45,613 nt of DNA, taken from Paenibacillus sp. Marseille-Q4541. GTDB lineage: Bacteria; Bacillota; Bacilli; Paenibacillales; Paenibacillaceae. The stretch spans positions 50,274 through 95,886 of the forward strand of contig NZ_JAGXCY010000018.1 in assembly GCF_018310695.1 (NCBI RefSeq), written 5' to 3'. The notes beneath the pieces were generated by a model. That model was not told the origin of the DNA. It searched no databases and saw only the letters and a list, made by a program, of their open reading frames with translations. Shown piece by piece: positions 16,714-26,228 of the stretch. Position 1 is the stretch's first letter. Every line of letters begins with the position of its first letter. The position numbers and the translations under genes were made by a program.

Positions 16714-19700
16714 ATGCAAAAGATTCTAAAATGGCGCTGGCTTATCCTGGCGATTTGGCTTGTTGCCGCAAGCTTACTTACGGTATTCCAGCCCGATGTG
16801 AACGCTATCCTGCATGAGAGAGGCCAAGATCCGTTAACGAAAGACAGCCCTTCTAAAGTAGCCAGTGAACTATTGAAAGAAATGACGGGGGATCAAGGAA
16901 CCAGCAATATTATTGTTTTTCATAACGAGAATAAACTCTCAGATGCTGATTTAACACAAATCGAAGCAGGGATCAAAAACATCCGCGATCATAAATCTGA
17001 ACTCGGTGTACTGGACATGATCGATCCTTTTTCTACGCCAGAGGCGAAATCCTCCCTTCTATCCGAGAATGAAACAACTCTCATGGTCAGCTTCAGCCTC
17101 GATAAAGGAAACCGTGAAATTCCAGTCATTAAGGAGGAGCTAGAGCAAGAACTCGCTGGGGTAGATACTGATTATTATTTAAGCGGGGAAGATTTTATTC
17201 AGAACGATTATTTGGAAGCCTCCACTTCAGGCGTTGAAAAGAGTGCCTTGCTTACCGTTGCTTTCATTCTTGCGGTTCTGATTATTATGTTCCGTTCCGC
17301 TCTCATTCCTTTTATCTCGCTTCTTACCGTAGGGGTTACCTATCTTGTATCCATGGGAATCGCAGCTCAAATTATTGAAAAGTTAAATTTCCCGGTAACC
17401 AGTGTTACCCAGATGCTGCTCGTTCTGATTCTGTTCGGGATCGGAACCGATTACAACATTCTGCTGTTCAATCGTTTCAAGGAAGAGCTCTCGCACGGAG
17501 CGACCGTCGATGAAGCCATTCTGACAACCTTCCGTACAGCAGGTAAAACTATTCTTTATAGCACAATGACGGTATTTATTGCGTTTGCCGCACTCAGCTT
17601 TTCGAACTTTGGGATCTATAAATCAGCAAACGTCGTTGCCATTGGTACGGTCGTGTTGATATTGCAGATTTATACGTTAACCCCGTTCTTTATGAAGACC
17701 CTTGGCGAAAAGTTGTTCTGGCCAGCCAAACAAAATAACGGCCATAAAGACAGTAAGTTCTGGACGAGGCTCACTTCGATTTCCGTAAAATATCCGGTCC
17801 TTACGACCGCACTAATCATACTGATCATGATTCCAGTCTTAATGTTCAGCAAACAGACGTTGTCCTTCGACCAGCTGAAGGAGCTCGGGAACGAATACCC
17901 TTCGACCAAGGGATTTAGCCTTGTAGCCGATAACTTCAGTAAAGGTCAGGCGCTTCCGACCAATGTCGTCATCCAAAATGATGAGCCAATGAATAACAAT
18001 GACGACCTTGCGGTAATTGATTCTATTACCCGCTCTCTAAACAAACTGGAGGGTGTAGACAGTGTATCCAGTGTGACACAGCCTCAGTTTGAAGAAATCC
18101 CAGATTTGTATATGGATAGCCAGACGTCAGCCATTACGGATGGAATATCCGCTTCACGAGATGGGGTGGATCAGATTCAAGATGGTCTATCGCAGATGGA
18201 AGACGGTCTTGAAACTCCAGACTTCTCCGAAGTAGATAAGCTCGCTTCCGGATCAGGAGAGATCGAGTCTGGCTACAGGCAGCTGACAGATGCAGTGAAA
18301 CAGCTCGGAGGTGGAATCAGCGATGGTGCTACGGGAGCAAAAGGTCTATCTTCCGGAATTACGGAAATTAAAAATGGCCTTTCTTCCATTCAGAAGAGCG
18401 CTACACAAGTCGCTGGTGGTCTTACCGAAATACAGAAGCAATACGTAGCACTTGGCAGTGGATATGAATCATTAGCCGAACAACTGCCCGGCATCCAGCA
18501 AGGAATGACAGGTATTAACGGACTCATCACTGCACTTGGTGCTTCTCATAGTGAACTTCAGTCAGATGATACCTATGTACAGCTGAAGACACAAGGTGCG
18601 GCACTCGAAGGCGGTATTGCACAGTGGGCTGGAGGTCTTAAGCAACTCAATGAGAATTATGGCAAACTAAACGGTGCTTTTAAGGAAGCAACGGGTGGAT
18701 TAGACCAAGTCAATAGTGCTCAAGGACAAATCCTTAGCGGTCTTAAGGAATTAGAAAACGGAGCAAATCAGCTAAGCACGGGTCTGAACCAAGGTACAAG
18801 TGGTGCCGATGAAATTACAGCTAACATGAATAAACTAAATGATGCTCTAGCCCAAGTAAAAAAAGGGCAGCAAGACCTTAGCAGCGGGCTAACCCAGCTT
18901 TCGGATGGTATGGGCACATTAAAAGACGGGCTTCATCAGAGTGGAAATGGTCTACAAGATATCTCGGACGGACTCGGCAAAACAAATGATTTCCTGACGC
19001 AGTTTGAATCCTCCAAAACGTTCTTTATCCCTAGAGAAGCGCTGGAGAGTGAAGACTTTGCACAGGTACTTAATAATTTCATGTCCGAAGATCGTACGAT
19101 TACGAATCTGATGGTTATCTTAAAAGATGATCCTTATTCTATGGATGCCATGAATACAATTGAAGAGATTAACGAAACAGTCGCAGCTGGACTTCAAGGA
19201 ACTCCGCTGGAAGGGGCAACATACGGTGCAGCCGGGCCAAGCTCAACGACTTATGACACGAACAAAGTACAGCTGGAGTCGTTTAACGGAACAGCCATCA
19301 TTGTTATTATCGGTGTCTTCCTCGTTTTGCTGTTCGTCATTCGCTCGATTCTGCCTTCCATCTATATTATCGTATCTCTGATCGTATCTTACTTTGCAGC
19401 CATGGCCGCAACAAACCTGGTAACCTATCAGGTGCTTGGTGCAGATGGGGTATCGTCATTCGTTCCGTTCTTCTCGTTCATCATTATCGTAGCGGTCGGA
19501 GTCGATTACAGTATCTTCTTCATGATGCGGTACAAAGAATACGGGGAACTGGACCCTGCGAGAGCTCTCGTGGAATCAGCTAAAAATATCGGGGGTGTCA
19601 TCATCTCCGCTATGATTATTCTCGGCGGAACCTTTGCTACACTTATCCCATCAGGACTTGTCCTGCTGATTGAACTGGCAACAGCGGTGATCGTCGGCCT

Positions 19701-19818
19701 CATCGTACTTTGCTTCATCTTACTGCCGATGCTAGTACCGGCCTTGATTATGCTGCCTAAAGCATTCGGTAAGAGAAAAGACACATCCATAAATGATTCA
19801 CATACTTTAAATCAATAG
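16714..19818 (+). CDS. MMPL/RND family transporter with YhgE-like periplasmic-type domain
   Basis: A 1034-residue membrane exporter. After the first helix comes an extracytoplasmic domain, then a block of five or six helices with GTDYNILLFNRFKEEL. Next is a long Gly/Leu/Ser-rich helical region (about residues 490-770) of repeated xGLxxLxxG segments, as in YhgE/Pip and Bacillus YdgH-type proteins. A second helix block follows with GVDYSIFFMMRYKEYGE. The two DY motifs are the proton-relay signatures of MMPL proteins. I chose the ATG at 16714, with AAGGGAG upstream; the frame is open further upstream to 16576, but that part overlaps the promoter and operator. The substrate is probably a lipid or lipophilic compound (inference). 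Confidence 0.88.
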   Translation: MQKILKWRWLILAIWLVAASLLTVFQPDVNAILHERGQDPLTKDSPSKVASELLKEMTGDQGTSNIIVFHNENKLSDADLTQIEAGIKNIRDHKSELGVLDMIDPFSTPEAKSSLLSENETTLMVSFSLDKGNREIPVIKEELEQELAGVDTDYYLSGEDFIQNDYLEASTSGVEKSALLTVAFILAVLIIMFRSALIPFISLLTVGVTYLVSMGIAAQIIEKLNFPVTSVTQMLLVLILFGIGTDYNILLFNRFKEELSHGATVDEAILTTFRTAGKTILYSTMTVFIAFAALSFSNFGIYKSANVVAIGTVVLILQIYTLTPFFMKTLGEKLFWPAKQNNGHKDSKFWTRLTSISVKYPVLTTALIILIMIPVLMFSKQTLSFDQLKELGNEYPSTKGFSLVADNFSKGQALPTNVVIQNDEPMNNNDDLAVIDSITRSLNKLEGVDSVSSVTQPQFEEIPDLYMDSQTSAITDGISASRDGVDQIQDGLSQMEDGLETPDFSEVDKLASGSGEIESGYRQLTDAVKQLGGGISDGATGAKGLSSGITEIKNGLSSIQKSATQVAGGLTEIQKQYVALGSGYESLAEQLPGIQQGMTGINGLITALGASHSELQSDDTYVQLKTQGAALEGGIAQWAGGLKQLNENYGKLNGAFKEATGGLDQVNSAQGQILSGLKELENGANQLSTGLNQGTSGADEITANMNKLNDALAQVKKGQQDLSSGLTQLSDGMGTLKDGLHQSGNGLQDISDGLGKTNDFLTQFESSKTFFIPREALESEDFAQVLNNFMSEDRTITNLMVILKDDPYSMDAMNTIEEINETVAAGLQGTPLEGATYGAAGPSSTTYDTNKVQLESFNGTAIIVIIGVFLVLLFVIRSILPSIYIIVSLIVSYFAAMAATNLVTYQVLGADGVSSFVPFFSFIIIVAVGVDYSIFFMMRYKEYGELDPARALVESAKNIGGVIISAMIILGGTFATLIPSGLVLLIELATAVIVGLIVLCFILLPMLVPALIMLPKAFGKRKDTSINDSHTLNQ

Positions 19819-19833
19819 TTTTATTCAGTTGTT

Positions 19834-19880
19834 AAAAGAAGCAGATGCCCTTGATCAGGACTCTGCTTCTTCGCTTTATT
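19834..19880 (+). terminator. Terminator of the MMPL gene
   Basis: AAGAAGCAGA (19836-19845) pairs perfectly with TCTGCTTCTT (19862-19871) over a 16-nt loop, with a T-rich tail interrupted by CG and GC. Confidence 0.75.
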
Positions 19881-20005
19881 TTATGATCAAAGATAACAAT
19901 CTCAGTAGAATTCCCTTTGTACACCATTGTGTTATACTAATTACCATATTTCACTTTTTAATATCCATCAGAACAAAAAAATACCAATGCAGGTAGGTAA
20001 ACATT

Positions 20006-20284
20006 ATGAAAATCAGTATATTTTCTCTGCTTCTGGCCGTTATGGTATGGACTATTTTTTCTTATTTAGCCTTTTATGGTGGTGAACTCGATACAGGGAA
20101 ATTGCAGATGTTTTATGCTGTATTGATTGGGTCAGGTGTCGGCTTCGTGAGCAGTGTATTCGGTTTTTACAAAATACAGAGAAAAACTCAAATATGGGTG
20201 ACGCTCGCTGGAATGATCATGAACGGAATTCTGTTCCTTATTCTTGGATATATTCTAATATTGGCGGAATGGCTACGATGGTGA
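20006..20284 (+). CDS. Small three-helix membrane protein of unknown function
   Basis: A 92-residue protein with three hydrophobic segments (residues about 5-25, 34-54 and 64-88) and short polar loops. The site AGGTAGG precedes the ATG. Its last 12 bases overlap the end of the convergent acetyltransferase gene. No family was recognised. Confidence 0.6.
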   Translation: MKISIFSLLLAVMVWTIFSYLAFYGGELDTGKLQMFYAVLIGSGVGFVSSVFGFYKIQRKTQIWVTLAGMIMNGILFLILGYILILAEWLRW

Positions 20285-20869
20285 TAACTGCTTTTCCGCT
20301 TGCTTGTTCTGTACATATTCTTCCTTCAATATCCCGAACACTTCCCGATCCACAACGCCTTTTCCCGACCAGAGTGCCGCTTGTCTGAGTGTACCTTCTT
20401 TAATAAAACCGTTTTTCATGAGCACCTTTTTGGAAACTTCATTCTGCGGCATGACATCTGCCTGAACCCGGTTAATCCCTGCCCGTAAAAACAAGAAATC
20501 GAGCACTAAACGAACGGCTTCGGTCGCATAACCTTTCCCCCAATACGCCTCTGCCAAAAAGTACCCGATCGTCGCCATATTCACCTTCTGATTCAGATCA
20601 AAGACCTCAATAATACCCAGTAGTTGTTCCTGCTTATACGCCGCGAAAATCCCCCACTTTACCCGAACCTGCTTATTGTAGTCTCGCTCAAAGTGCCCGA
20701 TCATTTTCTTCACCGTTTCTTTGTTATGCTTCGGGATAATACCGCAGTATTCGAACACAACGTCATTGCTATATATTTCGTATAATTCATCTACATGTTC
20801 TTCTTCCACCTTTTTTAGTACAAGTTTGTCCGATTGCAGAACAGGGAACGGACCAAATATAGTGCCCAT
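20273..20869 (-). CDS. GNAT family N-acetyltransferase (RimJ/RimL type)
   Basis: A 198-residue GNAT enzyme with the N-terminal LKKVEEEHVDELYEIYSND segment of RimJ/RimL-like proteins. The acetyl-CoA motif region is ATIGYFLAEAYWGKGYATEA (the Q/RxxGxG/A equivalent is WGKGYA), followed by NRVQADVMPQNEVSKKVLMKNGF. It probably acetylates a protein N-terminus, an antibiotic or a small amine; the substrate cannot be read. The ATG has AAGGAGGAG upstream. It overlaps the convergent small membrane gene by 12 nt. Confidence 0.86.
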   Translation of the reverse strand: MGTIFGPFPVLQSDKLVLKKVEEEHVDELYEIYSNDVVFEYCGIIPKHNKETVKKMIGHFERDYNKQVRVKWGIFAAYKQEQLLGIIEVFDLNQKVNMATIGYFLAEAYWGKGYATEAVRLVLDFLFLRAGINRVQADVMPQNEVSKKVLMKNGFIKEGTLRQAALWSGKGVVDREVFGILKEEYVQNKQAEKQLSPS

Positions 20870-20905
20870 ATTCTCCTCCTTATCACTAGTTTTTTTAAGC
20901 TATCA

Positions 20906-21805
20906 CTAAGACCCGACTTGTTCTTGAATATCTACATCTTTCAAATATGGATTATGCGCTGCAATCGCCTTTGCTTTCCCCAAAAGATCAGATCCATTCG
21001 GTACAGCCGCATATCTGTGAAGCAGAATCCAGCGCAGACAAGCAAAAGCTTCAAATGGGTACATTTCTTCTTGCTGAATGTCGTTTAAAGATAAATAAGC
21101 AGTAGAGAAGATTTCGGCAAGCGCTGAAGGCATATAGATCCTCTTCAAAAAAAGAGACCAGGCAAAGTCATACCTAGCATCTCCGAGCTGTCCATTCGTC
21201 CAGTCAATAACGGTTATACGCCCGTCTTTCTCTACCAAATTGTTCAAGTGAAAATCACCATGTATCAGTTGGTCTTGCCTAATCTCAATTTGCGATGAAA
21301 GCTCAGTAACGGCTTGAAGCAGATCCGGATGCTTTTCTAGATCAGGAAAAAAATAACGAATAAAATCGTATTTCGGAAGTTCCAAAGGACGAATCTTCTC
21401 CACGTCCACCTGATGAATCTGATAAAGTGTTGCTGCGATATCCTTCATTTTCTGCTCACTATAATTTTGTAATTCTCCACCATCATCATAAGTTAGCAGT
21501 ACCTGTTCCCTTTGGACTGAAAATGTTCTCCCCCATCCCAAAGGCTGGGATACAGCCAATCCTTGCTCATAGAGGCTAGATAATAATTGATATTGAAATT
21601 CGATATTCGGTTTGGAAACTTTGTTCCAGACTTTAAGGATGAAGCTGTCTTCCTCCGAACATAGTTTGATCACTTCCGCTTCCATACCTTGTGTCATCGG
21701 ATGTACGGTCAGTGATACGTTTTGTGTTAGCAGGGTATCCAGCAATGGATTCTTCTCTACCCAATCGATATCATTCAGCAGATATACCAGCTCCTTCTTC
21801 CTCAA
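20906..21805 (-). CDS. Aminoglycoside phosphotransferase (APH) family protein
   Basis: A 299-residue kinase-like protein. The APH catalytic motif is LIHGDFHLNNLVEKDGRITV (Brenner-type HGDxHxxN), followed by IDWTNGQLGDARYDFAWSL, which supplies the metal-binding Asp. The N-lobe has EEDSFILKVWNK with the ATP-binding Lys. Such proteins phosphorylate antibiotics, sugars or other small molecules; this one is probably not a dedicated resistance enzyme. The start is doubtful: the TTG at 21805 lacks a clear site, and the AAGGAG just after it faces a CTG rather than a standard codon. It is 36 nt upstream of the acetyltransferase gene, so they may be co-transcribed. Confidence 0.8.
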   Translation of the reverse strand: MRKKELVYLLNDIDWVEKNPLLDTLLTQNVSLTVHPMTQGMEAEVIKLCSEEDSFILKVWNKVSKPNIEFQYQLLSSLYEQGLAVSQPLGWGRTFSVQREQVLLTYDDGGELQNYSEQKMKDIAATLYQIHQVDVEKIRPLELPKYDFIRYFFPDLEKHPDLLQAVTELSSQIEIRQDQLIHGDFHLNNLVEKDGRITVIDWTNGQLGDARYDFAWSLFLKRIYMPSALAEIFSTAYLSLNDIQQEEMYPFEAFACLRWILLHRYAAVPNGSDLLGKAKAIAAHNPYLKDVDIQEQVGS

Positions 21806-22020
21806 ATTAAAATTAGATTGTAATCCCTATTCATTTCGCTGAAAGATCCAGAGAAACCTTTGTTGTTCACGGATTAATCTCCGTTGTTACATGTATATTC
21901 GTAGCAGCTATTTTCATGAAACCGTCAGGTAGGATTGAATTTAATCGTTTATTACTTTCCTGTTCAGCCCCGGATAAGGTATGGTGAAATGAGATCATGA
22001 TGAAGAGGAGTTGCTTATCT

Positions 22021-22446
22021 ATGGAGCTACATATTTCAGCTCAAAATAGCAATGAAGATAAAACCTGTGTACGAAACAAGCTGATTGCATTTAACATGGC
22101 ACATTTTCCTAAAGAGCTAAGTAATCGGTATGAAGAAGTAAATCTATTTCTGAAAAATGCTGACGGGGAAACACTGGGAGGAATCGTGGGCGATATATGC
22201 TGGAATTGGTTAGAAGTCCACTATCTGATACTAGATGAGCAGGTGCGCGGACTCGGATATGGATCAAAGCTACTGCAAGAGATTGAGAAGATTGCCAGAC
22301 AAAAAGATTGCAATTTCATCAAATTAGATACACTTAGCTTTCAAGCACTAGATTTCTATCTAAAATACGGTTATGAAGTCTATGGGAGCATCGAAAATGC
22401 AGGTGGGCATACCCACTATTACTTAAAAAAAGAATTGAAAAAGTAG
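22021..22446 (+). CDS. GNAT family N-acetyltransferase
   Basis: A 141-residue acetyltransferase. The central motif VHYLILDEQVRGLGYGSKLL carries RGLGYG for acetyl-CoA, followed by FIKLDTLSFQALDFYLKYGY. The closing segment HTHYYLKKEL is typical of small GNATs. I chose the ATG at 22021 because GAGGAG lies 10 nt upstream; the earlier ATG at 21997 has none. The substrate is unknown. It shares a bidirectional terminator with the convergent DUF1801 gene pair. Confidence 0.83.
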   Translation: MELHISAQNSNEDKTCVRNKLIAFNMAHFPKELSNRYEEVNLFLKNADGETLGGIVGDICWNWLEVHYLILDEQVRGLGYGSKLLQEIEKIARQKDCNFIKLDTLSFQALDFYLKYGYEVYGSIENAGGHTHYYLKKELKK

Positions 22447-22471
22447 CATATGCATTTCTATTCTAAGAATA

Positions 22472-22500
22472 TAAAAAAGCCCTACAGATGTAGGGCTTTC
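22472..22500. terminator. Bidirectional terminator
   Basis: A perfect stem GCCCTACA/TGTAGGGC (loop GA) is preceded by six A, which are T on the minus strand. It ends the short minus-strand gene at 22535 strongly and the acetyltransferase gene on the plus strand less strongly. Confidence 0.88.
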
Positions 22501-22534
22501 GATATGAATTGATCTTAGGAGTAAAAGTTCGCTA

Positions 22535-22714
22535 CTACAGTTCGTATTTGAACTCCATCTCTTCATTATAAATATCAACCGAATCATGAATGAGCCAATT
22601 TCCTTTTGCATCTTTTACTAGGTAATACAAGCTCTCCATTTCGATTTTAAAATTATGTTCTATTTCTTCTACATACAGGATCGCTGTACTCCCTGTATAT
22701 TTAATGACACTCAT
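22535..22714 (-). CDS. Short ORF or C-terminal remnant, NTF2-like tail
   Basis: A frame of about 59 codons starting at ATG 22714 (GTG 22723 is also possible and overlaps the DUF1801 stop). The sequence (ESLYYLVKDAKGNWLIHDSV) looks like the last strands of a SnoaL/NTF2-type or lipoprotein domain rather than a whole fold. It may be the surviving end of a larger gene, or a small coupled protein. The ribosome binding site is weak. Confidence 0.45.
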   Translation of the reverse strand: MSVIKYTGSTAILYVEEIEHNFKIEMESLYYLVKDAKGNWLIHDSVDIYNEEMEFKYEL

Positions 22715-22719
22715 ACAGT

Positions 22720-23112
22720 TCACTTTTTCGTACGCTTCTTTTTGGCATCTGCTTTTTCTTTATTCTCGGTAACTCTAAACTGTACAATTCTGCTTATTAA
22801 TTCATAAGGAAGCTCCTTATTCAGTGGAAATTGAATAGACCCTTTGGCTCCTTTATACTCGGATAATTCCTCTTTAAAAGCTTCGATTCCACTGGGTGCG
22901 GGATAGAATCCGATATGATTTTTATAAGCAGCAAAGTGCACTAGATTTCCACTGAGCGCAAAAGTAGGCATTTGGTAACTGATCCGTTCCGTTGCATCAG
23001 GTGCCGCCTTCTTGATCACGTTCCTTAACGTCTGAAGAATCTCTTGTACCTCGGTAGGAAACCCCAAAATATACTCATCGATCGACTCGACATTCGTTTT
23101 CTTTTCATCCAT
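22720..23112 (-). CDS. DUF1801 / YdhG-like protein (frataxin-fold iron chaperone type)
   Basis: A 130-residue protein of the DUF1801 family. Visible features are DEYILGFPTEVQEILQTLRN, APDATERISYQMPTF, AAYKNHIGFYPAPSGIEAF and a C-terminal Lys-rich tail (KKKRTKK). Some members (B. subtilis YdhG, known as Fra) have a frataxin-like fold and supply iron for Fe-S and heme assembly; others are uncharacterised. An AGGCGGTG site precedes the ATG. The stop overlaps a GTG of the short downstream frame. Confidence 0.8.
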   Translation of the reverse strand: MDEKKTNVESIDEYILGFPTEVQEILQTLRNVIKKAAPDATERISYQMPTFALSGNLVHFAAYKNHIGFYPAPSGIEAFKEELSEYKGAKGSIQFPLNKELPYELISRIVQFRVTENKEKADAKKKRTKK

Positions 23113-23315
23113 CTTTATACACCGCCTCTATGTCTACAGATTTACATTCTATTATATAATAATTGGTATATTTAACAAAAAGTGAATCCTGATTATTTAT
23201 CTGGGTCAAAGCATACGATGATTCTATTTAGCTTCTATTACTCACCTATAATTCTTAAAGTATCCTCCCAAAAACCTTCAATGGACAGAAGTTTATACTA
23301 ATTCGCCTTTTAATA

Positions 23316-23373
23316 TAGACTTATTAATTTTAACCGATTATAATAGCAAAATATATATCAAAAGACGAACATT
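23316..23373 (+). promoter_or_regulatory. guaD promoter with a possible PurR half-site
   Basis: TAGACT (23316-23321), 17 nt and TATAAT (23339-23344) make a plausible sigma-A promoter. CGAACATT at 23366-23373 resembles one arm of the PurBox of Bacillus PurR. I see no second arm and no purine riboswitch core here. Confidence 0.4.
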
Positions 23374-23385
23374 AAGGCGGTAAAT

Positions 23386-24750
23386 ATGAATAAATATATG
23401 CAATTGTTTCAAGGTACTGCTTTTACCAGCAAAACACCAACAGAGATTCAAATCTTAAAAGACTATCTTTTCTGTATCAATACGGACGGAATGATTGAAA
23501 AAATCGTTGCTCCAGAAGATTCCGAATATCAAACTTTGCTAGATATATATCAAGACAAGGACAACTTTCATCAATTAGCTGAAGGTCAATATTTCTTGCC
23601 TGGTTTTGTCGATCTGCATGTTCACGCGCCGCAATGGGCTCAGTCGGGAACTGCACTCGACATCCCACTCCACGACTGGTTACATACGTACACCTTCCCA
23701 CTGGAGTCTAAATTCTCAAATCTCGATTTTGCAAAAAGGGTTTACGATGATGTGGTAAGCACCTTACTCGCAAATGGAACAACGACTGCCCTTTATTTTG
23801 CAACGGTACATAAGGAAGCAAGTATACTACTTGCTGAAATCTGTGCCAGTAAAGGTCAACGTGGGCTCGTTGGAAAAGTCGTAATGGATGATCCCGAAGG
23901 GAATCCAGAATACTACCGCGATGCTGATACCCATACGGCACTAGTGGATACGGAAGAATTCATTATCGCTGTAAAGGAATTAGCTAAATCTACGAAACAA
24001 GGCGTTTATCCCGTAGTGACACCAAGATTTATTCCAAGCTGTACAGATGACGGTTTGGCAGGTTTAGGAAAGCTGGCAGCTAAATATGATACCTATGTTC
24101 AATCGCACTGTAGTGAAAGTGATTGGGCACACAGTTATGTACAAGATCGGTACGATAAGAACGATGCATTTGCATTGAATGATTTTGGTCTATTACGTGA
24201 TAAATCCGTAATGGCACATTGTAATTTTCTAGATGATCAGGATGTAGATTTATTTGCTGAGACAGGAACAGCGATTGCTCATTGCCCTATATCCAATGCG
24301 TATTTTGCTAATAGTGTAATTCCGGTCGCTCATTTCCACTCCAAAGGTGTCGATATTGGGTTAGGATCTGATATTTCTGGAGGTTTCTCCCCTAGTCTGT
24401 TCGATAACATAAGACAAGCTGTCATCTCGTCCAGAATGCTTGAAGATGGAGTCAATCCCTCCCTTCCTGCGCAAGATCGCGGCGTACCGAATTCACGCCT
24501 TACGGTTGACGAAGCATTCTACCTTGCTACAGCTGGCGGCGGAGAAAGCTTAAGCTTACCGATTGGCCGTATTCAAGAAAACTATGTATGGGATGTACAA
24601 ATCATCGATACCCAATTATCATCTGCCAAATTGCCGATTTTTGATGAGAAGGAAGATTTACACGACATTTTCCAAAAGATCATGTACCTTGTCAGACCAG
24701 AACATATCCGTGAAGTCTGGGTACAAGGCGAAAAAGTTCATACACGTTAG
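23386..24750 (+). CDS. guaD: Guanine deaminase
   Basis: A 454-residue amidohydrolase-superfamily enzyme that converts guanine to xanthine and ammonia. Zinc ligands and catalytic motifs are visible: PGFVDLHVHAPQ, QSHCSESDWA, MAHCNFLDDQD, AHCPISNAYF and GLGSDISGGFSPSLF. The length matches the long, zinc-dependent amidohydrolase type, unlike the short B. subtilis GuaD of the cytidine deaminase fold. AAGGCGG precedes the ATG. It is followed 36 nt later by a purine permease gene, so the pair forms a salvage or catabolic unit. I propose possible PurR control from an upstream CGAACATT. Confidence 0.92.
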   Translation: MNKYMQLFQGTAFTSKTPTEIQILKDYLFCINTDGMIEKIVAPEDSEYQTLLDIYQDKDNFHQLAEGQYFLPGFVDLHVHAPQWAQSGTALDIPLHDWLHTYTFPLESKFSNLDFAKRVYDDVVSTLLANGTTTALYFATVHKEASILLAEICASKGQRGLVGKVVMDDPEGNPEYYRDADTHTALVDTEEFIIAVKELAKSTKQGVYPVVTPRFIPSCTDDGLAGLGKLAAKYDTYVQSHCSESDWAHSYVQDRYDKNDAFALNDFGLLRDKSVMAHCNFLDDQDVDLFAETGTAIAHCPISNAYFANSVIPVAHFHSKGVDIGLGSDISGGFSPSLFDNIRQAVISSRMLEDGVNPSLPAQDRGVPNSRLTVDEAFYLATAGGGESLSLPIGRIQENYVWDVQIIDTQLSSAKLPIFDEKEDLHDIFQKIMYLVRPEHIREVWVQGEKVHTR

Positions 24751-24786
24751 GAATAGAAAAATAGAATATTCGGGGTGTGCATCGGA

Positions 24787-26139
24787 GTGAAAACACAAGT
24801 AGAACATCAAGGTAATGCTGAAATAAAGTCACAGCATCTAACTGTCTTACCAGATGAAAAAGTTTCATTCAGTAAATCCGCTTTTCTAGGCTTACAACAC
24901 GTACTCGCTATGGACATCTATGTAGTGCCTTTCCTTATCGCAATATTAATCGGGTTACAACCTAACCAGTCCAGTGCTTTGATTCAATCTACTTTTATTG
25001 CTGCAGGAATTGGGACGATTGTACAAACTTATTTCTGTATGAAACTGCCCATGGCCCAAGGACCTTCTTATGTTCCGCTTGGTGCCATCGTCAGTATTTA
25101 TGCCGCTAGCGGCGGCGGGGAATTAGGTTGGAGTTCAGTTCTTGGTGCCAGCTTAGTTGGTGCGATCTTTGTTCTGATCTTAGGTTATACCGGCATTTTC
25201 AATAAAGTTGTGAAAAACTTTATTCCACCTATTGTAGGCGGTACGATTATATTTAATGTCGGTCTTTCTTTATTGCCTGTTGCCCTCAGAGACAATATCT
25301 ATGAAGCCGCGGGTGCTACCATCAATCAGAATGTGTTATTAGCCCTTATCTCAGGTGCTGTACTTATTCTTTTTGTCATTCTCGGTTCCTTGCTGGGTAC
25401 AAAAGGTTCTCTATTCCGAATTACTTCCGTACTCATGGCGCTGATTGTTGGATGTATTACAGCAAACTTCATGGGCGTCTTAGATTTTTCAGCTGTGGCA
25501 AACGCCAAATGGTTTAGCATGCCGCAGATCCCTTTTAAAGATTTCGGTTTTACTTTCAACCTTTCAGCAATTATCACGATGATCATCATTTATCTCGTGC
25601 TGATGGCTGAAACAACAGGTACGTGGTTTGCTATCAGCAACGTGATTGAACGGCCGTTAACGGATAAAAATATTAACCAAGGTGTAATTGGCGAAGGATT
25701 TAGCTGTCTGGTTGCTTCTTTGCTCGGTTCCACTCCGGTTACCGGCTATTCCACCAATGCAGGTCTTATTTCGATTACGGGTATTGCAAGCCGCCGCGTC
25801 TTTCTAGCGGTAGGAGGATGGTTTGTGCTCTTCGGATGTATGAGTAAGCTGGCCGTTCTCATCTCTTCCATCCCATCCGCTGTCATCGGTGGTGTATTCG
25901 CTATCGTCTGCGGCATTATCGCCATTAACGGTCTGCAGGTGATGAAGAATCAAAAAATGGGCGAAAAAGAAATGTATATTATTGCGATCCCAATGATTTT
26001 CACGTTAGCGTTAGTGCTCATTCCTGATGAATTCTTATATTCTTTACCTACTTTTGTGCAGTACATCTTCGGCTCACCTATTCTCGTTGCATCGGTTGCA
26101 GCGATTGTGCTCAATAAAATATTGCCAAGTGCAAAGTAA
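24787..26139 (+). CDS. Xanthine/uracil-type NCS2 purine permease
   Basis: About 450 residues with some twelve to fourteen helices of the NCS2 (nucleobase:cation symporter 2) family. Seen motifs are LGLQHVLAMDIYVVPFLIA near the N-terminus, MAQGPSYVPLGAIVSIYAA, the central ETTGTWFAISNVIERPL and GSTPVTGYSTNAGLISITG. It probably imports xanthine or guanine by proton symport, which fits the linked guanine deaminase. I prefer the GTG at 24787 because GGGGTG lies about 9 nt upstream; a GTG at 24775 is also open. A strong terminator follows. Confidence 0.88.
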   Translation: MKTQVEHQGNAEIKSQHLTVLPDEKVSFSKSAFLGLQHVLAMDIYVVPFLIAILIGLQPNQSSALIQSTFIAAGIGTIVQTYFCMKLPMAQGPSYVPLGAIVSIYAASGGGELGWSSVLGASLVGAIFVLILGYTGIFNKVVKNFIPPIVGGTIIFNVGLSLLPVALRDNIYEAAGATINQNVLLALISGAVLILFVILGSLLGTKGSLFRITSVLMALIVGCITANFMGVLDFSAVANAKWFSMPQIPFKDFGFTFNLSAIITMIIIYLVLMAETTGTWFAISNVIERPLTDKNINQGVIGEGFSCLVASLLGSTPVTGYSTNAGLISITGIASRRVFLAVGGWFVLFGCMSKLAVLISSIPSAVIGGVFAIVCGIIAINGLQVMKNQKMGEKEMYIIAIPMIFTLALVLIPDEFLYSLPTFVQYIFGSPILVASVAAIVLNKILPSAK

Positions 26140-26184
26140 GATGTAATTTTCAATCTCTGACTAGGAGAAAATCTTTATAACCTT

Positions 26185-26228
26185 AAAACGCGTAAGAAAC
26201 CGCCATACTGGCGACTCTTACGCGTTTT
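26185..26228. terminator. Strong bidirectional terminator
   Basis: AAAACGCGTAAGA pairs perfectly with TCTTACGCGTTTT around an inner CGCC/GGCG stem. A and T tracts on both sides let it end the permease transcript (plus) and the minus-strand remnant. Confidence 0.9.

Noticed and set aside
23113..23385. Purine riboswitch upstream of guanine deaminase
   Set aside because: The conserved loop and junction sequences are not present; only a CGAACATT PurR-like half-site is seen.
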